A stretch of 64,000 nt of DNA from positions 2,181,001 to 2,245,000 of the forward strand of contig RCSZ01000011.1 in NCBI GenBank assembly GCA_014898425.1, given 5' to 3'. A model generated the notes under the pieces. That model had not been told where the DNA came from. It searched no databases and saw only the letters and a list, made by a program, of their open reading frames with translations. This document shows, one piece after another, positions 1 to 10,800 of this stretch. The position numbers were made by a program, and so were the translations under genes. The DNA comes from Botryotinia globosa (Eukaryota; Ascomycota; Leotiomycetes; Helotiales; Sclerotiniaceae). The number at the start of each line of letters is the position of its first letter. Position 1 is the stretch's first letter.

Positions 1-2
1 TG

Positions 3-1051
3 GATCCATACTTTATAAGCTTTGAATCTTCTACGAAGGACTTAGAAGCATTGTTGACTGGACCCATTGAACGAGTGAATCGGAGGACATTGACCCATTT
101 ATCTTCATTATCAACTGATTTGGCGGAACTTGGCGCTAGATACAATGGATTTTCGCTCTCGGAGCCGTCGGCATCTCTTGCAGCAGCTATCGAGAGAGTT
201 GGTCAAGCTGTTGATTCTTCGTACATTGCGACCGAGGAACTCTCTGCTTCCTTAGGTGCAACCTTTGCTGAGCCAATGCGCGAGAGTGCACAATTTGCTG
301 GTGTAGTGCGAAGTGTCTTGAGATATCGCGTTCTGAAGAGGGTTCAACAAGAAATGACCAACGAGGACCTTGCTAAGAAGAGAGTTCTTCTAGAGCAGTT
401 GGAAAGAAGCGAAGCTGAAGCAAAGAGAATTGACCAGTATCTAACCAATAGTGGAACTGGCAATGTACCGCGGCGGTCAAATTCGTCTGCAAGAGAACCG
501 CCACATGTAAGACGTGAATCGCCGCATGATGATACGGCGTCAATTGATTCCGATTTTCCTCCGACTCACGGCGATACTCCGTCTGCTTCTCAAGGAATCC
601 CTCAACAGGAAGAAATTCCTCCTACTCATCGAAAGAGTTCCAGTGGAAATTTCATCACAAACAAGATCTTTGGACGTATAAGTCATGCAGTTCATGGCGT
701 TGTTGATGCTGACCCGGAGCGAACACGGAGGGATCAAATTAGCAAGACCAGAGAGGCAATTTCACATTTGGAGCAAGCTCAACTTGCGTCCGCACAAGAT
801 GTCAAAGATGCAAGTGCAGGTGTTCTCAAGGATCTGTCGAGGTTTCAAAAGGAGAAAGAAGATGATTTGAAGAGATATATGGTATGCGTCCACGTCATTT
901 TACAATCCTCATACCCACAGTAAAGTTGCGACGGAAATACTAACCATGTTCACAGCTTGCATACGCCAGAGCTCAAATTGAATGGGCTAAAAAAAATAAG
1001 GAAACTTGGGAGGAAGCCAAACTCGAAGTGGAGAAGATAGATGATAACTAA
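3..1051 (+). CDS. snx41: Sorting nexin-41 (3' part, partial)
   Basis: The reading frame is open from the window edge, so the start and the PX domain lie to the left. The visible 325 or so residues are the C-terminal BAR-like helical region of a sorting nexin of the Snx41/Atg20 type, beginning near DPYFISFESSTKDLEALL. A low-complexity Ser/Pro/Arg loop (about residues 140-210 of the visible part) is followed by a second charged coiled-coil stretch. One 74-bp intron (882-955, GTATGC...CACAG, with a CTAAC branch-like site) joins the frame to a last exon 956-1051 ending EKIDDN. Family knowledge: such proteins bind PI3P membranes and act in endosome-to-Golgi retrieval and selective autophagy. No lesions were seen. 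Snx4-type paralogues are the alternative, but the Ser-rich insert favours Snx41. Confidence 0.82.
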
Positions 1052-1951
1052 TGCGGAAGGAATGAGGGCTTCATGATGATCAGTGACGGATGATAAAGTT
1101 AATCAAAGGTAGCTAGTGGCAATGGTGATATTCAACGGGTGGTAATATTGATACCGGTTGGATCAGTGGGTATGAACCAAAAGGAGTTGGGGAGGAGTGT
1201 TGTGTAATTAGGAGCAAGGAAAGGTAGCTCTGCAAGCGCAGCCAACGAACAGAAATGATTAGAGATATACCCTTGAAATTGAGACTGAGGTTGACAGTAG
1301 CTGCGTGCATGAAATAGGGGAGATTTCTGTGTTACATATCTGACAACGCTGCAAGAGTCTAGCTTGTTCACAGGACTGCGCATGTAACAGTGAATGGATA
1401 TCTGGAGTATGGCTTGCCAACATTGCCATCCCATAGTCTTACGTTACAGGGGAAGGGGAGAGGCGTGAAAACGAAAGTCACCCATGGCTTAAAAATCAGT
1501 TAGCTCAGGAATCAGTAGCATCAAGCGTTTTGACTCACACACTTGTTTACAGCAATTTATAAGTAGCGCTAAGTCAAGAATGAAGTATACATTTAATTTC
1601 TCTACTTTGTCTCGCAGAACACCGAGTCGCAGAGAAAACTAGAGAGAGAAAAATGAATGCTGAGAGCATGAAGTCACAATTTGATTGCGCACAATCTCAG
1701 ATGAAGAAAGGAAAACGAAGAACATTTTAGCATGAGTGAAGACCGTGTTATGTTGAGATTCTTTTTTTGAAACTAAAACAGGATGTCAATATACCACATT
1801 TCCAGCTTTGAATTATTCTCTCTGATTAGGGGGACTCTTTCTCGGAGGTATCATTCGAATCTCTGGTGAAGCAGGTTCAAAATGTCAAAATTGATAAGGG
1901 TTAATAATGTAGCAAACTCAAAATTAAAGCAAGCTACATATCCGATTGACT
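1052..1951. other. Intergenic, no gene seen
   Basis: This is the 3' flank of snx41. I see only short chance reading frames and no repeat longer than simple runs. AT content rises toward the MITE at 1960. Confidence 0.6.
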
Positions 1952-1959
1952 ACTTAAGA

Positions 1960-2427
1960 CAGTGTAGGCAATAGTATACTACAGTGAAACTATGGTGTGT
2001 GTTAGCATATTGATATTGCAGCTAGTATATATAAAAAGGAGGTTATATTACTCTCATATATATTCATATATTTAAAAAATACTAGCAATATACTGAAATA
2101 CTGGAATCCAATATAAAAATCTATATTCCTATCCAAATTAGATTAGAAATAAAGGATTTCATATCAATTCGAATAAGGAATGGAATTTTATTATCTAATA
2201 TGAATTAAGAATCTCTTATTTCTAGCCTAATTTGAATAGGAATGTATATTTTATATTGAATTCCAATATTTCAGTATATTGCTAATAGTATTGAATAACT
2301 AAATGATATTGAATACTTTCAGTGGTATTGGATTCTATACCATATACATACATATTTCGAAAAAATTCGATACACACTACTAAACTAACCCGTATACGAA
2401 ATACGGGAAATACTATTGCCTACACTG
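1960..2427. mobile_element. hAT-type MITE with 8-bp target duplication
   Basis: This 468-bp non-coding element has perfect 18-bp terminal inverted repeats (CAGTGTAGGCAATAGTAT at the left, its complement at the right). It is flanked by the identical octamer ACTTAAGA at 1952-1959 and 2428-2435. An 8-bp target duplication and CAGTG ends are hallmarks of the hAT superfamily. Inside is a second, longer inverted repeat of roughly 80 bp per arm (about 2087-2165 and 2205-2285). No coding potential remains, so it would need a transposase supplied elsewhere. The ends are intact and the target duplication is perfect, so insertion looks recent compared with the eroded island at the right of the window. 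Confidence 0.9.
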
Positions 2428-2435
2428 ACTTAAGA

Positions 2436-2870
2436 AGTCAACATCGATGATGATGTGGAACCCAATGCCAAGTCTTTTAGACGTGCCTATTTTTCCCTCG
2501 ATATCAGCCAATTCTGCTTGATTCTATCGAGTTTCTTCAAATTCAAGTTTCAGTAGCCATATTGAATAACAAGGAGCAAGGTTGAAATGTTCTATTCATT
2601 TGTGAATCCTGATCTAAGTGGAAAGGGCAATCTTAAAAGGTATCCCCTTTTATGAAGTTTCCTATCAGTGTGGGCAGGAAGCACGGAATTTTTCAAAAGT
2701 GGACATGTTGGGATGTTCCCAACATGACATTTCGAATCGACACAAACCTATGAAGATCTCGGGTAAGATTATACAGAGCTTTTGATATTACTATTTCTCA
2801 CTGCTGTACCAATGATCAATGCATGGATTGGCCATCCATCAGCTACGGACAGACACTAATCCCTCGTGTC
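2436..2870. other. Intergenic, nothing recognised
   Basis: This is unique-looking sequence between the MITE and the 3' end of the transporter pseudogene. No gene or repeat was seen. Confidence 0.5.
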
Positions 2871-4500
2871 TCATCCATCTAAAACAGTCTCAACATGTGC
2901 AGTCGTCCTCTCTTTTTCTAATCCCGCCGTGATTCCCGCTCTCAATGCCTCCTCCTCCTGCTCCAATTCCGCCCATACAACTGCATGCGCTCTTCTCGCC
3001 GGCAAACCGCGCTGAAAGAGTCTATCAACCGCCTCCAGAGGAACATTCTTGGTTTCAGGAATCAAGAAGAAAACGAACGCTGCACCCCAAATCATCAACG
3101 ATGCGAAGAACAAGTAAGACTCCATGCCCCATTGCAGAGAACGTTTGAGGTGTGAATCTCGAGATGAGAAAATTCCATAACCAATTATGGGCAGCGGCAT
3201 GTGCTTGAGCTAGCGTTCGGACACTTTGGTCGAAGATCTCGGCGTTTATTACCCAGGGTGTTGGGTTCCAGGTTGGGGTGTAAAATGCCTGGAGATTTAT
3301 CAGTATGTCATCGAGTTTTCAATTGGTTGGAATACCTACAGTCCACAAGTAGAAAAAGAAAACGGCAGATACACCAGAAGGGGGTAGGGAACTTGTTGGA
3401 TGATCCCCAGGTTTTGCGATTGCAATGTAACCAGCGACGTAGTACATGCACAAAGCTCCACCAATGGATCCGATCATCAATAGCTTCCTGCGCCCCAATT
3501 GATCAATCAGAAACAGCAAGTAAATAATAGTTCCGACAGTTTTGACAACACCGAATAGACCGGTCGAGAATAGTGAGGTGTTGGTACCAATAATCCCAAT
3601 ACTCTTGAAGATAGTTGGAGAATAATAGTTGACGGCATTGATACCAGAAGCGTTTTGCCAAAAGAATAATGTACCTCCAAAGAAGAATCTCCATTGAGTC
3701 TTTCGGCTTTTTGCGAGGAGTTTGAATGGTTGCCAGAATCCAAGACCACCAGCCGCCATTTGTTGTTCAATGTTTTGGTCGATTGCGTAGATCTCTTCCT
3801 TGATGTAGATATCATCTTCAGTAAGGTTTCGAATCCAGCATAGATTTTTGATAGCTTTATCCCGTTTTCCTTTGCTCATCAACCACTGTATAGAATGAGA
3901 ATTAGCCATGATTTTGAAAAGAAATGCAATTGAGAAGAAAGAGTGAAGAATTTAGAAGCCGATTTACTCACGCGAGGGGTTTCGTGAAGCCAAAATGATC
4001 CGAGTAATAACAGTCCGGAAGGAATGAGCTGAATTGCAAATGGAATTATCCATTGCTCATGGTTAGATGGAAGAGTTTCAGAGATTCCGTACTGCAGAGA
4101 CAATCAGTAAACCCCCGTCACTCAACGATTGCTATTGTCTCACATTAATTCAGAATCCAACCAGTCCACCAATCTGCCATCCCAATTCGAACATCTAAAA
4201 GGTCAGCAAGAACTTGAATATGCAATTGACTGGCAAAACCTACGCAAACCAATCGACCACGAATCGCAGGTGGAGATATCTCGGAAATGTAAATAGGATC
4301 CAAAGTCGAACAGCCTCCTACGCCCAAACCAGCAAGAACTCGTCCTCCGTATATGAGACCCAGGCCACGATCTCCATTTGCACCAAGCATCATTGCAGCA
4401 CCAATTGTAAAGACAGCACTAAATACAGCCATTCCTCGAACTCTTCCACGAAAGTACGCCGCAATGTACGCAAAGAGCGAACCGAAGAATCAATGCTCAG
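2871..4500 (-). pseudogene. MFS sugar transporter pseudogene (quinate/hexose type)
   Basis: Read on the minus strand, the exons are about 4244-4500, 4144-4194, 3972-4091, 3340-3885 and 2871-3288, separated by short GT-AG introns. They reproduce a fungal sugar-porter protein: AYFRGRVRGMAVF, GGRVLAGLGVGG, SPPAIRGRL, LGWQIGGLVGF, SFWLHETPR, the central loop, GINAVNYYSPTIF, DQLGRRKLLMIGS and the C-terminal PETKNVPLEAVDRLF signature. Three lesions break it. A TGA at 4150-4152 replaces the conserved Trp of GFWIN. A 1-nt frameshift lies near 3117-3122, just before the last membrane segment. A 4-nt insertion-like frameshift with TGA lies near 4490. The N-terminal 80 or so residues, including the first membrane helix, are not recognisable upstream. 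An intact version would be a plasma-membrane proton-sugar symporter. Confidence 0.85.
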
Positions 4501-5288
4501 AGATATTGAGATGCGAATCGGGGTACGACAAGAAAGAAGAAAATTGTAGAAAATTGTGCGCATGCATGGCTGAATCTTATCCAGAGCTTCACGTAGAGGC
4601 TGATCAAAACGGCCGTCGCCTACAACCCCATCTTCACCAAACCCAAGTCCCCGCAATCTTACTGACAAGCGGATAAACACTTTCCACTCTTCCTACAAGC
4701 CTTTCTCTTGTTCATTTGTCCAAAGATTGTTTGGTGTTTCTATATAAGAAAACTGATATCTGATCTGATCTATCATTGGGACAGTGCGGAAAAATATTGA
4801 TCGAAGTTTAGCTTGTGGTATGGGTCTTAGACTCTCAGCTGTTAGCTTTTCTGAGTTTTGGCCAAGAAAGTGGCTAAGGTAAGTTTACTGTTCACTTCCC
4901 TGCACTCATTGCTTATTATGTATGAGGTGTGCCATACATCAAAGGTGGCGTACCAAATCCATTATCAATTACATTGTCCGTCGTCCGTCCCTCGCACGAT
5001 CACGAGACGAAGGAATGTGAACAGATGATCCTCAATTATCAGTAATTTATTTGTATAAAACCAAACTCCCCAGATGTGAACTACTGCTCCGATAGTGATA
5101 TCTCAAACCTAGACGACTCCTATGCATCAATTACCTTGCAATCATGACATTCAAGTAGGGGATTGTAAGGTGCCAATCTGTCAAGAAAAATACCCTCGAT
5201 ATGAAAATCAATGTATGTTCAGATTAGAGGATATCCCGGGGAATAGAGACTCCCAACCCTTGGAACTGTGCAATCCTTCTCCTTTCCC
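4501..5288. other. Intergenic, includes lost transporter 5' region
   Basis: The first helix of the broken transporter should lie around 4500-4750 but is not recognisable. Nothing else was identified up to the next gene. Confidence 0.5.
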
Positions 5289-5771
5289 CTACTTTCTATT
5301 CCCGAGCCCCAATAAAAATGCAATTCTCAACACCAACCCAAACCCGAGAATCCCGTAATTAATGAACTCATCCGTCGACCATCCTCCGACGTTCAAAAGT
5401 GCAGTGGAGTCCGCCTTGTAGATTCCCCAAAAGTGGCCTACGTCAGACAACAACATCGCAAACACCACGGCCTTCCACACGGAGTAATCACGAGTGAGCC
5501 TCAAGACGACCGCTTCGTTGATTGTGAATAGGACATAGAGAGCTGCGATATCAGTGGAGAGGAACTGTATCACGGGGTCCGGTGTAAGAGTCGAGGAGAG
5601 GGAAACAAGAGGTTTAGAAAGTGAAGAAGGTGCCGTGCCGTGGATAAACTTGTAGGGTTGGGAGTAGGCTAAGTGGGCGCCAGAGAGGGCTAGGACAGGT
5701 TCGATGTAGAGGAGGAAAATACGGTAGAAGGGGTGGATTTTGGAAATGCGGGAGTCAATTGATGGGCTCAT
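5289..5771 (-). CDS. Small four-helix membrane protein (DUF7704/EXPERA-like)
   Basis: A single-exon gene of 160 residues starts at a genuine ATG (5769-5771) and ends GLGNRK-stop. Its N-terminal motif PFYRIFLLYIEPVLALSGAH and four hydrophobic segments (about residues 14-36, 71-92, 98-117 and 136-156) fit the small fungal membrane family annotated as DUF7704, which resembles the EXPERA/emopamil-binding fold. A charged Arg/Asp stretch lies between helices 2 and 3. No molecular function is established for the family. The frame shows no lesions although both neighbours are pseudogenes. The family call is from memory of the motif and is less certain than the membrane topology. Confidence 0.72.
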   Translation of the reverse strand: MSPSIDSRISKIHPFYRIFLLYIEPVLALSGAHLAYSQPYKFIHGTAPSSLSKPLVSLSSTLTPDPVIQFLSTDIAALYVLFTINEAVVLRLTRDYSVWKAVVFAMLLSDVGHFWGIYKADSTALLNVGGWSTDEFINYGILGFGLVLRIAFLLGLGNRK

Positions 5772-5817
5772 TGTGAAAATGATGACGATGGCCGTAATGT
5801 TTTAGGGAAGGGTTGAA

Positions 5818-5862
5818 GGTGATAGGTTAAAAGTTAAAGGTTGAAGGTTAAAGGTAGGTTAT
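5818..5862. repeat. GGTTRAAG-type tandem repeat in 5' leader
   Basis: Six imperfect copies of a 7-8-bp unit (GGTTAAA/GGTTGAA) lie directly upstream of the 5289-5771 gene. The unit is short and pyrimidine-rich on the transcribed strand, so this is probably leader or promoter DNA. Confidence 0.6.
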
Positions 5863-6420
5863 ATTTGCAGCAGATGTGGTTATGAGCTTCGATGTTTACA
5901 AAGTTGAGACAGTGCGTAACCTATCACTTGAGAAGTCTGTGCTGCCGTGGATTTTCCGCCGTGTGCCACTGATAAACCCACAATTCCAATGCTATCACAC
6001 TGAAATCATGCACAATATTACCACTCCCGAAAATCTCGCATCTACCGGTGCATTTACCAGTAGGTGTACGAACCGACGGGACACTGCAAAAATTGACTTG
6101 TGAATATCTCTTGACATATCAGGTCGCGTGTTCTAGAAGTTATTACAATTGTTCATTAAAAATGAGACAATCAAACTGTAAATTCTAATATCAAACAATT
6201 GAAGAATGAATTTGTCAAAGATTTGGGAGGTGGGTGTTCTATCGGTCCATCCGCCCAATAGTGAGTGGAGTGATTCACGTAGGAGACCGTAGATTCGGAA
6301 TTATGAAAATCGAATCTCAAACGCTTCAGCAATCTATCCGTGTTTTTTTCTCAAGCCTTGATTTATACCATAATCACAGCCTCTTTCATGAACTTCAGTG
6401 TTTCCTGTGTAAATCATCAT
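5863..6420. other. Intergenic, nothing recognised
   Basis: Only chance reading frames were seen. This is the shared flank of the membrane-protein gene (minus) and the 3' end of the GPR1-like pseudogene (minus). Confidence 0.5.
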
Positions 6421-6999
6421 TTAGGCTTGAGATTCCTTCTCATGTTGTTGTGGAACTGGCCTCTCATTGTTCAATTTCCTCCTGAAGGATCGACTCGTAT
6501 CTCCCATTGGAAAATCGAGAAATAATGCTTCCTGGCACATCAGATGTCCCATAGTATAATATCCAAACATCCCCGCTATAAAAGCAAAGGCTCCGGCAGT
6601 TTTCTTGAGTGCGGCGGCTGTTGCAACGTTGCCGTCTGCAGCGCAGAAGTACGATGCGCTGACGAGAGTGAAGGCTAGCTGTACAAAAAAAGAAGATGGC
6701 AATATAGACGAGGTTTCTAGAGTATCAATTGGATCTCAACCAAAAAAAAATGTCCGCGGGAGAATATATAAAACATACATTGGAAGTGATCCGATCAAGA
6801 AAAATAAGTTGAAGACAGACCACGCTATTTTTGGCAGCTTGGTAGTTCCTCAATAGGCAGTCATGAACTCCTACATAAAACAAAGAATCCAAGGGCGCTG
6901 TTATACTGTACAGTATCATTCCCATAGGCAGCTGATATCCCCAGAAAAGGAATGCCCAGTGCACCAAATCCCGCATAGAAAAGCCCAAATGCGCCCAGA
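6421..6999 (-). pseudogene. GPR1/FUN34/YaaH transporter, 5'-truncated
   Basis: Minus-strand exons about 6875-6999, 6779-6824 and 6421-6716 splice at GTAGGA/AATAG and GTATGT/TCTAG. They give a continuous C-terminal half of a GPR1/FUN34/YaaH acetate-transporter family protein: GALGIPFLGISAAYG, NSALGFFVL, FNLFFLIGSLP, FTLVSASYFCAADGN and the diagnostic MGHLMCQEALF plus FPMGDTS. About four of the six expected membrane helices are present. The N-terminal motif (NPxPLGL) and the first helices are absent upstream. The surviving half has no stop codon, so the loss looks like a deletion or replacement at the 5' side. An intact protein would move acetate or ammonium across the plasma membrane. Confidence 0.72.
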
Positions 7000-7560
7000 C
7001 TGCGGTGCCAACAACCAGAAACTTTTCGTATATGAAAGCGGTTGAATAATCTCGATGAACTCAGTATTTCGAATGTCCTAAATATCTGAATATGATTCAT
7101 ACATTGGGAACCTTCTTGGGGGCATATTTATATGATACGAAACACTCGTTCGTACTCACATTGCCCAGTCCAAACGAAGATCTCGACATATACGCAGCCA
7201 TGACATGCTTCTCGGCAATTACTTGGGCATATTATCGTCGAGGTCAGGAATAAGGATCCAGGCAGCTGATTGAAGGCCAATGCAGGCGGATGCACCAATC
7301 AATGCCTCGTCTGGGAAAATACCGGCTTCTTGGAAATGGATTTCCCCAATGATCAACGACACGAATAAGGATCACGACATTGAGGTTAAGTGCGCGCAAT
7401 AAGCAATAACGTGCATTTCTGGACACAAAAGAGGGGTGAGAGTCGTGGAGAAGAGGTTGTGGAAACCTCGTATTAGTCAGCTTAGACAACAACTGGTGAT
7501 CCAACAAACTCCTTCCCTTCCCCAAAACAGATAATAGACGGCCGAACAAGCAACCCGACT
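7000..7560 (-). other. Unassigned coding-like debris upstream of GPR1 relic
   Basis: On the minus strand one frame reads EAGIFPDEALIGASACIGLQ and SAAWILIPDLDD, then shifts by one base into VIAEKHVMAAYMSRSSFGLG before a GTGAGT donor. This looks like decayed protein-coding sequence but matches no family I recognise, and it does not supply the missing GPR1 N terminus. Confidence 0.3.
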
Positions 7561-8257
7561 GATTTTACGAAGCCTGCATCGTCTCACGTGTACCTGGTAG
7601 TCGGGTATTTATATCTGTCTAGGGGATATTCTCTTCTCTTGAATATGCATTTGCGCATTCACATGTTCAATAACTTGAGGTCTTCATTTGTCTCTTCACC
7701 CCAATCCGCTACTGATTAAATTCGCGAAACAATACTTATATCAATATGGTCATGGACTGACTACATGTACCACTTTGAGAAGCCTTCTACCTGAAACGAA
7801 ACCCATCGAGTGTCATGAGAACATTGTTCCGCTATAGGCTATGAGGCTTGTAGAACACCGGTCTGATGTTCTGTCGCGTAGGCTTGTGGTTGATCTTGGA
7901 AGGCCTTAAATCAAAGTACTACCGTGGTCATCAAGAAATCGAAAGAGTAACACTGCACTGAATTATACCTTCGAGATCACGGATTCCTCTGTCCTTTCCG
8001 CTGTTGAACTATCCTAATACTGCCGATTTAGAAGCCATCTTGTCCATCACTAAAGCGAGTCAATTGGACCGTTTGCACTGCCGAATTATTAGTGGCGAAA
8101 TATGAAGAAAAGTTGTGACGAGGATCAGATCAAAATCACCCAATTTCTCCTCGTTGGACGAAATTTAGAATAATGATTGTCTTGTTCAATCAATCTCTAT
8201 GTTGCGAATACCCAGTGCCATTCTCAACCGGTTGCCCTCCGTGTCTCCCACTGATCT
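7561..8257. other. Intergenic, nothing recognised
   Basis: No convincing reading frame or repeat was seen in this stretch. Confidence 0.5.
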
Positions 8258-8995
8258 TTACTCCTTTCGCTCTCTTTTTACAACTGCTTTGTCTTCCCTG
8301 GTATCAAAATCCCCGATCGATCGTTTTAAAGTTCGAGACGATGATGCAGATTGAGATGACGCTGCCAGCGAAAGTTCCCACGCGCCATTTGAGTTATGAA
8401 CCGAGGTTTGTTGTTTTGCAAACATAGATCCACCTCCGCTGCTTGATGAAGCTTGATGATGAATAGAGCTCTTAATCGTCGTTGGGAAAGGTGTAGATAG
8501 ATCTGATAGCGTTGCATCAACTTGCTCAGCAACGTCACTTTGGTGCGCACTACCACGTCCATCCTGAAAATCACCAGCTCGTCCGCCTCGTGTCGTGGGT
8601 AGATTACAATCCCGAACAGAGTCGCGAACATTGACGCCTGGATTTTTGATTAGGTAGTTCCTCGCATTTTCTGCTGGTGATGGGTAAGGAAACGGAACCC
8701 TTTCTTTTTCCAGTTAATTTTCTCTTCGACAAGCCCAACATTGAATCAACTTACTGTCACCATACTCATAATACCAATTAAGATCTGCCATATAACCAGT
8801 CAAGTGGACATCTTCTGGATAATTCGCAACTGCCTGGTCGATCAGTTGCAAAGCTCGCTGCCGTACTTCCCGTTCGTATCCATGGCGTTGCACAATGGTC
8901 CAACCTCTTGCACCCAAGTCCCGTAAATGGTTCTCGATTAGTTCATTTGTTCGGATGACATACATGTATCCTCGCGGGGGCACGTTGTAAGTCAT
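8258..8995 (-). CDS. Hypothetical two-exon protein, 206 residues
   Basis: Exon 1 (8755-8995) starts MTYNVPPRGYMYVIRTNEL. Exon 2 (8258-8637) follows a 117-bp intron (GTAAGT...TCCAG) and keeps the frame to a TAA at 8258-8260. The first 80 residues look like a folded alpha/beta domain with a Trp/Tyr-rich end (VHLTGYMADLNWYYEYGD). The second exon is Ser/Thr/Gln-rich, probably disordered, and ends in a basic tail (KRSIGDF...VVKRERKE) that could act as a nuclear signal. I do not recognise the family. The consistent splice sites and phase support a real gene; no function is proposed. Confidence 0.6.
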
Positions 8996-9638
8996 TTTAA
9001 ACCAGACTGTTGATATTGAGATTGCATGAAAGTTTGAAATTTTAAATGATCTAGGTATAGAATTGAAGGAAGTTTCCTCAGCCTGGCCGGTGAGCAGAGT
9101 GAATACAGCTATATGAGAAAAGAGGATTCACCACCTCTGGAGTGGATTTCTTCCGACAAAGCATTCAAAAGTATGCCCCAGCTATAGGTTTGTCTCCTAG
9201 AAACATATCATTGGTATATCCATGAATTATAGTAATATAGCTTTCTATAATTGATCTATCTCTTTTTACTGTGGGTACCTTTTCTAAAGGTGGATGAACT
9301 GAATGGACTGATTGAGCCAAAACATTTGAAGGATTTTAAAAAAATACATAGTTATCGACGATATATACGATATATCTTCTTTGAGAGCAGCTTTCACAAG
9401 ACTTCACCTGCTAACAGGAGTCTAGAAGAAAGTCGAATGATGCTATTAAGAGACGACGAATAGAACTAATAACTTGATACCATTTTTCAAGATAAAATTT
9501 ATGGCTGGGAAGTTTACGAATTCGAGTTTTCACAAAAAAAGAGATGAAAAGTCAATTACATTATAATACTTTGAGAATGTTCAGGATATACGGCTTTGAT
9601 ATGAGTTAGATGAAGCTGACTATATCAAAAACTACGCT
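8996..9638. other. Intergenic, nothing recognised
   Basis: This is the upstream flank of the 8258-8995 gene. AT content rises around 9180-9600. No gene was seen. Confidence 0.5.
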
Positions 9639-10800
9639 TCATGCCAACGGCCTTGCGATAGATTTATTGTATGCCACTAAAGCTTGAAACCCTCTTTGGC
9701 TAACCAATCCGACTTGAAAATTTGAATGGTAGCGTGAGAAACCTAGGTGTGGAAGACTGACAACTAAAAATGACCCCCTTTCCGGTAGGGGGAAGCATTG
9801 TTCACAAAGTTCACTGCATATCATGCTTTCCATAGCTTCGAAACTCGTCAATATTCTTGTCCCCCACAATTGGTATTGGTCGGTCGTGATATTTCATTGC
9901 CGACTGAATCACTACCATGCATCCGTGTCTGTAAGCTGTGCGGCCCTTCAATTTGAGGTAAGTTTGCATGGGTATCAAAACAAACCTGTCGACCTGCGTC
10001 CATTTGGTAATCAGAGTTTCCATCTCCGGTTTGCGGAGTTATGCTATCGGCCGAGATACTGTGAACTGCCATCATAGAAACCTATAAAATGTCTAGAATC
10101 CTGAGGATCTGGAAGCCGAACCGCTTGCAACTCGCCAGTTGTGCCTAATTGATCATCAAGATTCATGTCTTCGCTTAATGCGTGGAACTCACGGCTGAAA
10201 TGTAAACCACCATAGCAGAATGGACACAAGGAATTTTGATGAACCTATCCTAGCGTTCAGAGCTACCAGAGATCACAAAACCTATCCCTCACCCATTGGA
10301 ACTATGAAATCTCGTTTCTGATCAGGGATCACAAGTTTCTGGTGAACAACACATCGGGTTTTATGAGATCGGTGGTTTATGAGGTCTGGCAACCTATTTA
10401 CCTGGTGACTTGTTGAATGCAACAAACTAGTTGAGCCACTGGCATCAAGAGCAGAGCAAATGATGCTTGAGCTTTATTATGGATGATTATCAAAATGCTA
10501 ACAATGGAGAGTAACGGTGATAACCTACCCAGGAATATCGCAGCACCCCTCTCACATGAGGCCCGGTTGGTGGTGTCTCGGCTACCGGTCGGGGACATGC
10601 AGGACAACGACCTGCGACCTCTTCGACCATTGCTTCAAAAATAGCATCAAATGCAAGTTCTTTGGCCTGGGCTACAAAAATAAAAATATGTTGACTGGAT
10701 TCACTGCTCTACATGGACGCTAGCTGTCATTAGTCATCAAAAGATATATACCTTCTCTCGATTCCATAGTCTAAATACGACAGTCATTACAATGCGAGGC
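9639..10800 (-). pseudogene. Decayed unknown locus with Cys pairs
   Basis: Several minus-strand blocks look protein-coding and are bordered by plausible splice signals. One is about 10,742-10,797 (VMTVVFRLWNREK). Another is about 10,553-10,672 (AKELAFDAIFEAMVEEVAG, then CPACPRP). A third is about 10,050-10,245 (CPFCYGGLHFSREFHALSED). The last is about 9,639-9,820 (ICSELCEQCFPLPERG). They cannot be joined in one frame: the first junction is off by one base and stops follow the third block. The CxxC pairs hint at a zinc-binding protein, but I do not recognise the family. The locus could also be a live gene with introns I have placed wrongly. Confidence 0.3.
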
